Part shown: positions 17,212-26,476 of the stretch, piece after piece
Layout of the letters: each line of letters opens with the position of its first letter
Position numbering within the stretch: position 1 is the first letter of the stretch
NCBI RefSeq assembly: GCF_031456495.1
Contig: NZ_JAVDUW010000001.1
Coordinates: 1,860,001-1,924,000, forward strand
Direction of reading: 5' to 3'
From: Pedococcus sp031456495
Lineage (GTDB): Bacteria > Actinomycetota > Actinomycetes > Actinomycetales > Dermatophilaceae
Length of the DNA stretch: 64,000 nt
Notes under the pieces: generated by a model
What the model saw: the letters and a program-made list of their open reading frames with translations, nothing else
The model's database searches: none
What the model was told of the DNA's origin: nothing
Translations under genes and position numbers: made by a program

Positions 17212-18801
17212 GTGAGCGAGCCCACCCACGGCTCCGCCCCGGGCGACCAGCCCGCCGACGGAGCCCCCGGTGCCTCGGAGGGCGGCACGGAGCAGAACGC
17301 GGCCATCACGCGCCGGTCGGAGCGGGTCCGCCAGGACCACCGCCACCCCTGGGTTCGGCGCGGCCTCTTCGCGGTCGCCGCGCTCACGGTCGCGGCGCTG
17401 GTCCTGGGCATCGCGGCATACGTGAAGCTCAACGGGAACATCCAGCGCGTCGACATCACCAAGGCGCTCGGCGACCGGCCCAAGCAGCAGGCGACGACGG
17501 ACGCCCAGACGAACCTCAAGCCGCTCAACATCTTCGTGATGGGCTCGGACAGCCGGGACGGCACCGCCCTCGGGAGGCAGCAGACCGAGTACGGCATCTA
17601 CGGTGCGCGCTCGGACACCAACCTCGTCGTCCACCTGTCGGCCGACCGCAAGTCCGCGATCGTCGTGTCGATCCCGCGTGACTCGATGACCAAGGCACCG
17701 CGCGACTGCAAGAACCCCCAGGACAAGGTCGCCGACGGCGTCATCCGCCAGTGGAACTCGAACTTCACCCTCGGCGGCCCCGCGTGCACGATCCGCACCT
17801 TCGAGGGCCTCACCGACGTCTACATCGACCACTTCGTCGTCATCGACTTCCGCGGCTTCAAGAGGATGGTCGACGCCCTCGGCGGCGTCACGGTCTGCAC
17901 CCCCGTGCCGATCAACGACAAGGACAGCCACCTCAACCTCAAGGCCGGCCGCACCAAGGTGAACGGGACGCAGGCGCTCGGCTACGTCCGGGTGCGCAAG
18001 ACCCTCGGTGACGGCTCGGACCTCGGGCGCATCGACCGCCAGCAGGCGTTCATGTCCTCGGTCGTCCAGGAGGCGACCCGGTCCTCGCTGCTCCTGCGCC
18101 CGGACAAGCTGTTCCGGTTCCTTGACGCGGCCACCCAGGCGATGACGACCGACACCGGGCTCGACGTCGGTGAGATGAAGGACATCGCGCAGAGCCTCGC
18201 GCGCATCGGCACCGACCAGATCCGGTTCGTGAAGCTGCCGACCGAGACCTACCCGGCGGACCCGAACCGCGTGCAGTGGACCTCGGCGGCCGAGACCATC
18301 TGGACCGCCATGCGCGACGACAAGCCGCTGCCGGGCACCAAGGTGCCGTCGGGCACGACGTCGGTCACGGCGTCCCCGACCACCCAGCAGCCGCTGACCG
18401 TGAGCCCGGGAGACATCCACCTGCGCGTCACCAACGACTCGGGGGTGCCCGGCCTGGCCAAGCAGGCGGCCGCGGAGCTGAGCGTCCAGGGCTTCCACGT
18501 GGACACCTACGTGTCCGGCTCGGGAACGCCGACGCGTGGCGTGGTCGTCCGCTACGGCCCCGGCATGAAGGACGCCGCCCGCACGGTCGCGGCGGCCTAC
18601 CCGGGCGCGCAGATCCGGGCAGACTCCCTGCTCGGCTCGACGCTCGAGCTGAGCATGGGGCTCGGGGCCCCGAACGCGGTCGAGGTCCCCAACCGCCTCG
18701 GCACCCAGCCGCTGCCCAAGCAGACCATCACGGCCACCCCGCCGAGCTCGTCGACGGAGACGATCAAGGCCCGGACGGCGAACCAGGACATCTGCAGCTG
18801 A
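17212..18801 (+). CDS. LytR-CpsA-Psr (LCP) cell-wall ligase with LytR_C domain
   Basis: 529 aa from GTG 17212, chosen because GAGAGG at 17201-17206 is correctly spaced. A cytoplasmic N-terminus and one membrane helix (LFAVAALTVAALVLGIAAYVKL) are followed by the LCP domain. This has MGSDSRDG, the arginine/aspartate pair in GARSDTNLVVHL, and SIPRDS, which bind the polyprenyl pyrophosphate substrate. The C-terminal LytR_C domain starts near LRVTNDSGVPGLAKQ. LCP enzymes attach wall polymers such as teichoic acid or arabinogalactan to peptidoglycan. A TAGACT -10 at 17142-17147 and a GCCGCCC-CGGA-GGGCGGC leader hairpin (17171-17188) precede it. Confidence 0.92.
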   Translation: MSEPTHGSAPGDQPADGAPGASEGGTEQNAAITRRSERVRQDHRHPWVRRGLFAVAALTVAALVLGIAAYVKLNGNIQRVDITKALGDRPKQQATTDAQTNLKPLNIFVMGSDSRDGTALGRQQTEYGIYGARSDTNLVVHLSADRKSAIVVSIPRDSMTKAPRDCKNPQDKVADGVIRQWNSNFTLGGPACTIRTFEGLTDVYIDHFVVIDFRGFKRMVDALGGVTVCTPVPINDKDSHLNLKAGRTKVNGTQALGYVRVRKTLGDGSDLGRIDRQQAFMSSVVQEATRSSLLLRPDKLFRFLDAATQAMTTDTGLDVGEMKDIAQSLARIGTDQIRFVKLPTETYPADPNRVQWTSAAETIWTAMRDDKPLPGTKVPSGTTSVTASPTTQQPLTVSPGDIHLRVTNDSGVPGLAKQAAAELSVQGFHVDTYVSGSGTPTRGVVVRYGPGMKDAARTVAAAYPGAQIRADSLLGSTLELSMGLGAPNAVEVPNRLGTQPLPKQTITATPPSSSTETIKARTANQDICS

Positions 18802-18830
18802 GGGCCGGAACGGTTCCCCGCAGGGCCGCT

Positions 18831-18860
18831 TTGCCCCGTCGTGGGCGGGCCGGATACCCT
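18831..18860 (+). promoter_or_regulatory. Promoter of tRNA-Ser(GCU)
   Basis: TTGCCC (18831-18836) and TACCCT (18855-18860) are separated by 18 bp. They lie 30 bp before the tRNA. Confidence 0.45.
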
Positions 18861-18890
18861 GTGCGGGCTCGGGTGTCCGCACCCGGGCGT

Positions 18891-18980
18891 GGAGGCGTCG
18901 CCTAGTCCGGTCTATGGCGCCGCACTGCTAATGCGGTTTGGGCTAATCGCCCATCGAGGGTTCAAATCCCTCCGCCTCCG
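18891..18980 (+). tRNA. tRNA-Ser (anticodon GCU)
   Basis: The acceptor GGAGGCG pairs with CGCCTCC (18973-18979), with discriminator G at 18980. The anticodon stem CCGCA/TGCGG closes the loop CTGCTAA, giving anticodon GCT. A long variable arm and the T loop GGTTCAAATCC confirm the serine class. CCA is not encoded. Confidence 0.95.
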
Positions 18981-19033
18981 CCACCCGATGAAGGACCCCG
19001 ACACGCTGTTCGTCGGGGTCCTTCATCGGGTGG
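18981..19033. terminator. 22-bp perfect hairpin directly after the tRNA
   Basis: The arms 18981-19002 and 19012-19033 are exactly complementary around a 9-nt loop. The stem starts on the base after the tRNA discriminator. It is unusually long for a terminator. No integrase or attachment duplication is visible nearby. Confidence 0.75.
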
Positions 19034-19218
19034 CGAACGCGCGGGATCTGGAGGAGCCTGCGGCCGGGTGAGGAACGAACCCGTCCGCACGTGACGGCGT
19101 CCCTCCGCCTCCGGGGTGACGTCGCACCGGACTCCTCCCTTCGGTCACGATCCGGGCAAACCGCACTGTCACGGTGCCCTGCCCCGGCCATGCTGTGCCG
19201 ACCCCAGGAGGAGACCGC

Positions 19219-19677
19219 ATGTCCGACCAGTACGCCCCCAGCCCGTTCCCGGCACCCGTGCCTGCCCAGCAGTGGGCATCGGCACCCGCACCGCCGGCAT
19301 ACGCCCCGCTGGGTGCCCCGCGAAACCGCAACGGGCTGGCCGTCGCGGCGGTGGTGATGAGCGCGCTCTCGCTCGTCGGGGTGCTGGTGCTCGGGATCCT
19401 CGTCGCGACGGGCGGTCCGGGCGGTGGCGGGTCGGACCTGCTCGAGGGGTCGGTCAGCGCCACGTCGGGGACTGTGGACGGGAAGGCTCTCGCCGCGAGC
19501 GTGCGCCGCATCGTGACCGACGACGGCGGCGACGTCACCAGGCTCACCTGCCCTGCGAGCACGACCGTCTCGGCGGGCACCGTGGTCGTCTGCCGCGGCC
19601 GGGTGAGCGACGCCGACTGGGCGCTGCTCGTGGTGTTCGAGGACGCCGAGGGCAGCTTCGTCGTCAACCCGATCTGA
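19219..19677 (+). CDS. Small membrane-anchored protein with a DUF4333-like C-terminus
   Basis: 152 aa with an AGGAGGA ribosome site. A proline/alanine-rich cytoplasmic start is followed by one membrane helix (GLAVAAVVMSALSLVGVLVLGILVATGG) and an outside domain of about 80 residues. The pattern LTCPASTTVSAGTVVVCRGRV, with two cysteines, resembles DUF4333, a small extracytoplasmic module found in actinobacterial lipoproteins and membrane proteins. Function is unknown. The gene stands alone between tRNA-Ser(GCU) and a bidirectional terminator. The 185 bp before it (19034-19218) carry no other gene. Confidence 0.6.
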   Translation: MSDQYAPSPFPAPVPAQQWASAPAPPAYAPLGAPRNRNGLAVAAVVMSALSLVGVLVLGILVATGGPGGGGSDLLEGSVSATSGTVDGKALAASVRRIVTDDGGDVTRLTCPASTTVSAGTVVVCRGRVSDADWALLVVFEDAEGSFVVNPI

Positions 19678-19700
19678 GACGGCCCCCGTACCTCTTCGTC

Positions 19701-19744
19701 GGTGCTGCGTCACTGACCCGCATCCGGGTCAGTGACGCAGCACC
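19701..19744. terminator. 20-bp perfect hairpin between convergent genes
   Basis: The arms 19701-19720 and 19725-19744 pair perfectly around CATC. The TGA stop of the minus-strand glycosyltransferase (19729-19731) lies inside the stem, so terminator and coding end are shared. Confidence 0.85.
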
Positions 19745-21084
19745 GGCCCGGGACCCGTCGCGCCCGCTGCCCCCGCGAGGGTCGGGATGCCCGCAGGATC
19801 GGACGCGTCTGCGAGGCCCGAGCCAGCCGGGCCGGTCCCGTCGGCCTCGTCGGCCTCGCCGGCCGGGGTCGCCGCCGCGGGGCGGAACATCCACGAGCGC
19901 ATCGCGACGAAGCGCACCAGCGTCGACAGGCCGGTCGCCACTCCCAGCACCACCGTGGCGACGAACGTGGAGGGCTGGGCGTCGACGACGTGGAGCAGGC
20001 CCAGCGCCCCGGCCGTCATCGCCCACGTGAGCCCGAACACCGCCAGCCCCTGGACCTGGTGCCGCACCCGGCCGGGCCCGTGCACGCCGAACGTCCAGCG
20101 CCGGTTGAGGCCGGTGTTGACGAGGGTCGCGAGGAGCAGTGCCACCAGGTTGGCCGCCTGCGTGGAGCCGACCGGGTGGGCCAGCGCCGCGAACAGGCCC
20201 AGGTGCAGGACGGTGCACAGCACCCCCACGGCCGCGAACCGGCGCGCCTGCTGCCACGCGCCGCCCACCGCTGCACCGCCGCCCACCGCTGCACCGCCCG
20301 TGGACGCCCCGGGGAACCGGCCCATGTGCCGGGCGACGTCCGCGACGGGGAGGACGCGCCGGCGCAGGTCGCGCCGAAGGCGCCGGACGCCCCGCAGGTC
20401 GTCCCGCGCCGTGGCCACGAGGTCGACCCGCGAGTCGGGGTCGTCGTACCAGTCGACCGGCACCTCGTGGATCCGCAGGCCCGACCGCTCCGCGAGCACG
20501 AGCAGCTCGGTGTCGAAGAACCACGTCGGGTCCTGCACCATCGGTAGCAGCTCGGCCGCGACGTCCGCGCGGATCGCCTTGAACCCGCACTGCGCGTCGG
20601 AGAACCGTGCACCGAGCGCGCCCCTCAGGACCAGGTTGTAGCACCGCGAGATCACCTCGCGCTTGAGGCCGCGGACCACCCTGGCGCCCCGCGCCAGCCG
20701 CGAGCCGATGGCCAGGTCCGAGTGCCCCGACATCAGCGGTGCGACCAGCGGCCAGAGGGCGTCGAGGTCGGTCGACAGGTCGACGTCCATGTACGCCAGG
20801 ATCGGCGCGTCCGAGGCCAGCCACACCTGCTTCAGTGCCCGTCCCCGCCCCTTCTGCTCGAGCTCGACGAGCGCGACCCCCGGCAGCTCGGCGGCAAGGG
20901 CTCGGGCCACGGCGGCGGTGCCGTCCGTGCTGGCGTTGTCCGCCACCGTGATCCGGAAGGGGTAGGGGAACGTCTGCACGAGGTGGGCGTGCAGCCGCCG
21001 GACGCACGCGCCGACCGTGTGCTGCTCGTTGTGGACCGGGACGACCACGTCGAGGACGGGAGCCGCGGACACCGGGCCGGCCAT
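19729..21084 (-). CDS. Family 2 glycosyltransferase fused to a GtrA-like flippase domain
   Basis: 451 aa. Residues about 10-240 are a GT2 (GT-A) domain: VVVPVHNEQHTVGACV, DNASTDGT, and the metal-binding YMDVDLSTDLDAL. Residues about 290-420 form four helices of the GtrA type (FAAVGVLCTVLHLGLFAAL to TLVRFVAMRSWMF), ending in a low-complexity tail. GT2 enzymes of this DPM1/ArnC-like class make polyprenyl-phosphate sugars; GtrA domains are thought to flip them. The fused protein would supply the lipid-linked sugar to the GT39 transferase encoded just upstream, with which it overlaps by one base (TGATG). Confidence 0.9.
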   Translation of the reverse strand: MAGPVSAAPVLDVVVPVHNEQHTVGACVRRLHAHLVQTFPYPFRITVADNASTDGTAAVARALAAELPGVALVELEQKGRGRALKQVWLASDAPILAYMDVDLSTDLDALWPLVAPLMSGHSDLAIGSRLARGARVVRGLKREVISRCYNLVLRGALGARFSDAQCGFKAIRADVAAELLPMVQDPTWFFDTELLVLAERSGLRIHEVPVDWYDDPDSRVDLVATARDDLRGVRRLRRDLRRRVLPVADVARHMGRFPGASTGGAAVGGGAAVGGAWQQARRFAAVGVLCTVLHLGLFAALAHPVGSTQAANLVALLLATLVNTGLNRRWTFGVHGPGRVRHQVQGLAVFGLTWAMTAGALGLLHVVDAQPSTFVATVVLGVATGLSTLVRFVAMRSWMFRPAAATPAGEADEADGTGPAGSGLADASDPAGIPTLAGAAGATGPGPVLRH

Positions 21085-23201
21085 CACGAGGCCTGGGTGG
21101 TGGTCGACGCCGTGCCGCCGGTGGACGACAGCGGCTGGGTCAGGTCGTAGAAGGTCTGCCCCCCGATGGTCACCTGCGCGTAGTTGGCCTCCACCCACTG
21201 CGAGATCTGCGACCCGGTGCCCGAGCTGCCCATCCCGCCGGGCCCGCCGCCCATGCCGCCGCTGCTGGCCAGGAAGTAGTGGACCTGCCCGGAGGCGACG
21301 TACTCCTGGAACTGGGCCAGCGTCGGGGAGGGGTCGCTGCCGTTGAAGCCGCCGATGGCCATGACCGGCAGGCCCGTGCCGAGCTGCAGCCCCGCGGCGT
21401 TCTGCGACCCGATCGCCGCGGCCACCCACCGGTAGGACGAGGCGTTCGCGGAGAGTGCGGCCACGACCGCGGTCGACGGCGTCGAGGCGTCCAGCAGCCC
21501 GCCCATGCCACCGCGTGCCTGACCGGTCGTGCCGCCGGTCGTGCCACCCGTGGTGCCGCCGGGAGCCGTCCCCTGGGTGGTACCGCCCTGCGTCGTGCCG
21601 CCCTGCGTGCCGGTCGGTGCGCCGAGGCCCTGGGGCGGGCCGCCGTTGCCGCCGGGACCACCGCCGCCGGGACCACCGCGACCGGTGTTCGGGCCGGCGG
21701 TCACGATGGAGCCGGTGTGCGCCGTGCGCACCGTGTCGATGCTGTATGCCGCGGGGCCGGCGAGCGCCGCGACGATCGCGCCGGCCACGACCAGTGGCAC
21801 AGCCCGGCGGTGCAGCTGGGTGATCGCGAGGAGCAGGAACGCGCTCGCCAGGCCGAGGGCAAGGACGCCCACCCGCAGCACGCTGGACCAGTCCGTCCGC
21901 GAGAGCAGGATGAAGGACCAGGTGGCCGCGGCAGCAGTGGCCACGGCGAGCGTGACCGACCCGACCGGTCGGCGCCGGTGCTCCCAGGCCTCGGCCGCAC
22001 CCATGCCGACGAGGGCGGCGACGGCGGGCGCGAGGGCCACCGTGTAGTACTCGTGGAAGATCCCCGCCATGAACGAGAAGGTCACCATCGTCACGAGCAG
22101 CCAGCCGCCCCAGACGACGTAGGCCGCGCGGCGCAGGTCCGTGCGTGGGGCCCGGCCACGCAGCCACAGGCCGACGCCGAGCAGGACGAGCGCGGAGGGG
22201 ATGAGCCAGGAGATCTGGCCGCCGATGGCGCTGGAGAACATCCGCGTGATGCCGGTGGCACCCCACCCGTTGCCGCCGCCGACCGATCCGGTCTCGTTGC
22301 CGCTGATCCGGCCGAGGCCGTTGTAGCCGAAGGTGACCGACAGGAACGAGTTGTCCTGCGAGCCGCCGATGTACGGCCGCATGCTGGCCGGGACCAGCTC
22401 GACGATCGCGACCCACCAGCCGGCCGACAGCACCATGGCGGCGGTCCCGGCGAGTGCCCCGGTGATGCGACGTCGCAGCGTGGTGTCCGCGAAGAGCACG
22501 TAGGCCAGGCCGAACGCGGGGACGACGAGCAGCACCTGCAGCGCCTTGGTCAGGAAGCCCAGGCCGATGAGGACGCCGACGAGCACGAACCACCGCGCCG
22601 AGCCGCGCTCGATCGACCGCAGCGTCGCCCAGGCGCCGAGCGCCATGAGCAGCACGAGGAGCGCGTCGGGGTTGTTGAACCGGAACATCAGGACGGCCAC
22701 GGGTGTCAGGGCCATGACGGTGCCGGACAGCAGGCCTGCCGCCGCGCCCCAGTAGCGCTTCACCGTGGCATGCACGACGCCCACGGTGGCCACGCCCATG
22801 AGGACCTCGGGGAGCAGGATGCTGAACGAGCTGAGTCCCAGCAGCCGCACGGACAGGGCCATCACCCACAGCGCGGCCGGCGGCTTGTCGACCGTGATCG
22901 AGTTGCCCGCGTCGGACGAACCGTAGAAGAACGCCTTCCAGCTCTCGCTGCCCGCCTGGACGGCCGCCGAGTAGAACGAGTTCGCGTAGCCGTTCGCGGT
23001 CAGGCCGTAGAGGTAGAACAGGGCAGTGGCCAGGAGCAGGCCGAGCAGCGCCGGCCGGGCCCAGGCCGGGTCGGCCTGGGGTCCCCGCCACAGGCGGCGG
23101 ATCCTGGAGGGCGTCCCGGGCGCGCCGGCCCGGGCTGTCGTGGGCGGCGGCACGGCGGGGGCGCCCGCGTCCGCGGTGCGGTGGAGGGTCATGGTGTCCA
23201 T
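21084..23201 (-). CDS. GT39/ArnT-like polyprenyl-phosphate sugar transferase
   Basis: 705 aa. An N-terminal block of about 11-13 membrane helices contains the acidic first loop typical of GT-C enzymes, with SFYSAAVQAGSESWKAFFYGSSDAGNSITVDKPP split across the loop and DKPP conserved. A glycine/threonine/glutamine-rich linker follows (about residues 500-565, many GGTTQGGTTQ-type repeats). An extracytoplasmic C-terminal domain of about 130 residues comes last. The protein would move a sugar from a lipid carrier to a protein or glycolipid outside the membrane. Start ATG 23201 is preferred; ATG 23192 is an alternative. It forms an operon with the GT2-GtrA gene. The acceptor is unknown. Confidence 0.88.
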   Translation of the reverse strand: MDTMTLHRTADAGAPAVPPPTTARAGAPGTPSRIRRLWRGPQADPAWARPALLGLLLATALFYLYGLTANGYANSFYSAAVQAGSESWKAFFYGSSDAGNSITVDKPPAALWVMALSVRLLGLSSFSILLPEVLMGVATVGVVHATVKRYWGAAAGLLSGTVMALTPVAVLMFRFNNPDALLVLLMALGAWATLRSIERGSARWFVLVGVLIGLGFLTKALQVLLVVPAFGLAYVLFADTTLRRRITGALAGTAAMVLSAGWWVAIVELVPASMRPYIGGSQDNSFLSVTFGYNGLGRISGNETGSVGGGNGWGATGITRMFSSAIGGQISWLIPSALVLLGVGLWLRGRAPRTDLRRAAYVVWGGWLLVTMVTFSFMAGIFHEYYTVALAPAVAALVGMGAAEAWEHRRRPVGSVTLAVATAAAATWSFILLSRTDWSSVLRVGVLALGLASAFLLLAITQLHRRAVPLVVAGAIVAALAGPAAYSIDTVRTAHTGSIVTAGPNTGRGGPGGGGPGGNGGPPQGLGAPTGTQGGTTQGGTTQGTAPGGTTGGTTGGTTGQARGGMGGLLDASTPSTAVVAALSANASSYRWVAAAIGSQNAAGLQLGTGLPVMAIGGFNGSDPSPTLAQFQEYVASGQVHYFLASSGGMGGGPGGMGSSGTGSQISQWVEANYAQVTIGGQTFYDLTQPLSSTGGTASTTTQAS

Positions 23202-23330
23202 GGGTCCACCGTCGGGGCCGGCACTGTGCGGCTGCTGTGGCATCCCTGAGGTGGCCGGATGAGTGCCCGGCTGAGCGTGGCGACCGAAATCCGCTGGGCC
23301 GCAGGGGTACCGCGCTGGTAGACAGCACCG

Positions 23331-24188
23331 GTGCGCAGCGACCACCCCACCAGCGACCTCTCGTCCGCCGACTCAGGCTCCGGCGACCTCTCGTCCGACG
23401 ACCTCTCGTCCAGGGACCTCGACTTCGACGACCTGCTGCGGCTGGTCGACGAGCGGTCCGCGGCCTTCCGTGCCGCTGTCGAGGCCGCGCCGGACCTCGG
23501 CGCGCAGGTGCCCACCTGCCCGGAGTGGACCCTCCTCGACCTGGCCCACCACATCGGCACCGGCCGGCGGGCCTGGGCCGCCACGGTCGCTGCCGGCCCG
23601 GCTGCGACCGGCAAGGCGGCTCCCGCCGACCCCACGCTCCCGCCGGACGACCGCGGAACGCTCGTGGAGTGGCTGGTGGAGTCGACCCGGCTCCTGCTCG
23701 ACGCGCTCGCCGAGGCCGGCCCCGACCGGGTGTGCTGGACCTGGTGGGGCGACTCGCAGTCCCCGAGCACCTGCGCGGCCGTGGCCCGCCACCAGCTCCA
23801 GGAGGTCGCGGTCCACACGTACGACGCCGAGCTCACCGTCCACGGCACGGGGTCGCTGCCCACCGAGGTGGCGCTCGACGGCGTCGAGGAGTTCCTCGCG
23901 ACCTGCAACGCGACGACCAGCCCCTGGCCGCACGACCCGGCGACCCTCGACTACGTCGTGACCGAGGGTCGTGCGTGGCGGCTCCACCTGTCCGGCGACG
24001 GCGCCCGCGCGGAGCGGCTGGCCGCGCCGGCCGGGCAGGGTGGGCCGCAGCAGCCTGCGGACGTCTCCGCCCAGGCCTGCGCCTCGGACGTCGTCCTCTT
24101 CATGTACGGCCGCAGGAGCGTGGACGAGATGCCGATCGACGGCAACGTCGAGGTGTTCGACCAGCTGATCGCCTGGGTGCCCGAGTGA
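23331..24188 (+). CDS. Maleylpyruvate isomerase family mycothiol-dependent protein
   Basis: 285 aa with a GTG start. After an unusual Ser/Asp-rich leader (residues 1-30, from a repeated GACCTCTCGTCC DNA string) comes the DinB/MDMPI four-helix bundle: VPTCPEWTLLDLAHHIGTGRRAW, then HQLQEVAVHTYDAEL, with the three metal-binding histidine/glutamate positions visible. The C-terminal SCP2-like part follows (VVTEGRAWRLHLSGDGARAERL). Members use mycothiol as cofactor in isomerase or transferase reactions, but most are uncharacterised. The family itself supports a mycothiol-making actinomycete host. Confidence 0.85.
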   Translation: MRSDHPTSDLSSADSGSGDLSSDDLSSRDLDFDDLLRLVDERSAAFRAAVEAAPDLGAQVPTCPEWTLLDLAHHIGTGRRAWAATVAAGPAATGKAAPADPTLPPDDRGTLVEWLVESTRLLLDALAEAGPDRVCWTWWGDSQSPSTCAAVARHQLQEVAVHTYDAELTVHGTGSLPTEVALDGVEEFLATCNATTSPWPHDPATLDYVVTEGRAWRLHLSGDGARAERLAAPAGQGGPQQPADVSAQACASDVVLFMYGRRSVDEMPIDGNVEVFDQLIAWVPE

Positions 24189-24195
24189 CGAGGGC

Positions 24196-24235
24196 CTGAG
24201 CCACCCGCGCCGCACACCCCTGTGTGGTGGGTCAG
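24196..24235. terminator. Imperfect hairpin between convergent genes
   Basis: CTGAGCCACC (24196-24205) pairs with GGTGGGTCAG (24226-24235) with one mismatch. An inner CACA/TGTG helix can form in the loop. It separates the MDMPI-like gene from the convergent histidine kinase, whose stop is inside it. Confidence 0.45.
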
Positions 24236-25701
24236 CCGACCGGCAGGAGCACCGAGAACCGGGTCTCACCCGGGCGGCTGGCGAGCTCGACCCGGCCACC
24301 GTGCGACTTCGCCACGGCGTCGACGATCGACAGGCCGAGGCCGGTCGAGCCGGCGGCCCGGTTGCGGGAGTCGTCGCCGCGCGTGAAGCGCTGGAACACG
24401 TTCCGCTGCAGGGACTCCGGGATGCCGGGTCCGTCGTCGGCGACGCTGATCCGCACCCACGAGTCGTCGGGCTGCACGGACGTCACGACCTTCGTGCCCG
24501 CCGGCGTGTGGGTCCTCGCGTTGGCGAGCAGGTTGGCCACGACCTGGTGCAGCCGCGCCTGGTCGCCACTCACCTCGACCGGCTCGTCGGGCAGGTCGAG
24601 CTCCCAGCGGTGGTCGGGGGCGGCGGCGTGCGCGTCGCTCACGGCGTCCATCGCCAGCAGCGACAGGTCGACGGGCTTGCGCTCGAGCGGGCGGCCGGCG
24701 TCGAGCCGCGCCAGGAGCAGCAGGTCCTCCACGAGACCCTGCATCCGAAGGGCCTCGGACTCCACGCGCGCCAGTGCGTGGGTCACCGACGCGGGCACCG
24801 GCTCGCGCTCGCGACGCGACAGCTCGGCATACCCACGGATGGAGGCGAGGGGGGTCCGCAGCTCGTGCGAGGCGTCCGCGACGAACTGCCGCACCCGCTG
24901 CTCGCTCTCGTGCCGAGCCTGGAGAGCGCCCTCGACGTTGTCGAGCATGCTGTTCAGCGCGAGCCCGACCTGTCCGACCTCCGTCCGTGGGTCGGTGTCG
25001 GCGTCCGGCACCCGCTGCGCGAGGGCGACGTCGCCGGAGTCGAGCTTGAGGTGCGAGACGCTCGTCGCGGTGTGGGCGACGCGCTGCAGCGGGGCGAGGT
25101 TGCGCCGCACGAGCCACAGGCCGCCGGTGCTGACGAGGACGAAGCCGATGATGGTGCCGGCCGCGACGAGCGTGACGACCTGGTTGACGGTCTCGGTGAC
25201 GCTCGACAGCGGCAGGCCGGTGATGACGACGGCGCCGGTCGGGGTCTGGCGGGAGATGAGGCGGTACTCGCCGAGCCCCTTGACGTCGAGGGTCTGTGGG
25301 GCGGGGCCGATCCCGGCGCTGTCGACCTGGCGGACCTGGGCGTCGGTGAGGGTGCCGTAGTCGGAGCTGCCGGTGACGACCCTGTTCCCGACGACCGTGC
25401 CGCTGCCGGACATGATCAGGGTGAGGAAGCGGCCGCCGCCACCCGGGGCCGCCGGGGGTCGGCCGCGGTTGTCGCCGTCGCCGTCGTCGGGGCCGCCGCC
25501 GAGCCGGACCACGCTGGTGCGCAGGTCCTGGTCGAGCCGGTTCTCGAGGTAGCCGCGCAGGAGAAGCACCGTCAGCGCGGAGGTCGCCAGCGTGACGACG
25601 AGGAACAGGCCGACGACGGTCGCGACGAGCTTGGTGCCCAGCGACCAGGTGGAGGGGCGGATCCGCGCGCGGGCCGAGCCCACGGCAGCAGCAGGGCTCA
25701 T
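24232..25701 (-). CDS. Two-component sensor histidine kinase
   Basis: 489 aa. Two membrane helices (about residues 24-46 and 165-185) flank an extracytoplasmic sensor region with an acidic/proline-rich loop. HAMP, HisKA (phospho-acceptor His in DASHELRTPLASIRGYAEL, about residue 279) and HATPase_c domains follow, with N box NLLANARTHTP, G1 box VADDGPGIPE and G2 GSTGLGLSIV. It resembles MprB/TcrY-type envelope-stress kinases. It overlaps its response regulator by four bases (ATGA). It probably senses envelope conditions and phosphorylates that regulator. Confidence 0.93.
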   Translation of the reverse strand: MSPAAAVGSARARIRPSTWSLGTKLVATVVGLFLVVTLATSALTVLLLRGYLENRLDQDLRTSVVRLGGGPDDGDGDNRGRPPAAPGGGGRFLTLIMSGSGTVVGNRVVTGSSDYGTLTDAQVRQVDSAGIGPAPQTLDVKGLGEYRLISRQTPTGAVVITGLPLSSVTETVNQVVTLVAAGTIIGFVLVSTGGLWLVRRNLAPLQRVAHTATSVSHLKLDSGDVALAQRVPDADTDPRTEVGQVGLALNSMLDNVEGALQARHESEQRVRQFVADASHELRTPLASIRGYAELSRREREPVPASVTHALARVESEALRMQGLVEDLLLLARLDAGRPLERKPVDLSLLAMDAVSDAHAAAPDHRWELDLPDEPVEVSGDQARLHQVVANLLANARTHTPAGTKVVTSVQPDDSWVRISVADDGPGIPESLQRNVFQRFTRGDDSRNRAAGSTGLGLSIVDAVAKSHGGRVELASRPGETRFSVLLPVG

Positions 25702-26432
25702 GACGTGGGCTTGAGGACGTACCCGACGCCGCGCATGGTGTGGATCATGGGCTCGCGACCGGCGTCGATCTTCTTGCGCAGGTAGGAGATGTAGAGCTCG
25801 ACGACGTTGGCCTGGCCGCCGAAGTCGTAGTTCCAGACGCGGTCGAGGATCTGCGCCTTGGACAGCACCCGCTTGGGGTTGCGCATGAGGTAGCGCAGCA
25901 GCTCGAACTCGGTGGCGGTCAGCTGGACCTGCTCGCCGGCGCGGGTGACCTCGTGGCTGTCCTCGTCCATGGTGAGGTCGCCGACGACGAGCATCGAGGA
26001 CGACTCGTCCGCGACGACGGCGGTGCGGCGCATGAGGGCGCGCAGCCGGGCGACGACCTCCTCCAGGCTGAACGGCTTGGTGACGTAGTCGTCGCCACCC
26101 GCGGTCAGCCCGGCCACGCGGTCCTCGACCGCGTCCTTGGCCGTGAGGAAGAGGACGGGGATGTTGGCGTTGTCCCCGCGCATGCGGCGCAGCACCTCGA
26201 GGCCGTCGAAGTCGGGCAGCATCATGTCGAGGGCGACCGCGTCGGGCTGGAACTCGCGCGCGACCCGCACGGCCTGCTGGCCGTTGGCGGCGGTGCGGAC
26301 CTCCCACCCCTCGTACCGCAGCGCCATCGAGAGCAGCTCGGTGAGGTTGCTCTCGTCGTCGACGACGAGGACCCGCACCGGTGAGCCGTCCAGGCGCTGG
26401 AGGCGCGGGTTCGTCTGCTGCTGCATGTTCAT
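25698..26432 (-). CDS. OmpR/PhoB-family response regulator
   Basis: 244 aa. Receiver domain with acidic pocket VVDDE, phospho-acceptor Asp in VALDMMLPD (about residue 69), and the lysine of DDYVTKPFS. A winged-helix DNA-binding domain follows (LTATEFELLRYLMRNPKRVLSK, VVELYISYLRKKID, RGVGYVLKP). ATG 26432 is the start used. It is encoded first in the operon with the kinase. Three direct repeats with 11-bp spacing lie 45 bp upstream, the usual geometry for this family, so autoregulation and control of the divergent gene at 26600 are likely. Confidence 0.94.
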   Translation of the reverse strand: MNMQQQTNPRLQRLDGSPVRVLVVDDESNLTELLSMALRYEGWEVRTAANGQQAVRVAREFQPDAVALDMMLPDFDGLEVLRRMRGDNANIPVLFLTAKDAVEDRVAGLTAGGDDYVTKPFSLEEVVARLRALMRRTAVVADESSSMLVVGDLTMDEDSHEVTRAGEQVQLTATEFELLRYLMRNPKRVLSKAQILDRVWNYDFGGQANVVELYISYLRKKIDAGREPMIHTMRGVGYVLKPTS

Positions 26433-26476
26433 GGCCCCTAGGAAACACCCGAACCATGTGAGGCCGCGCGGTGAAG

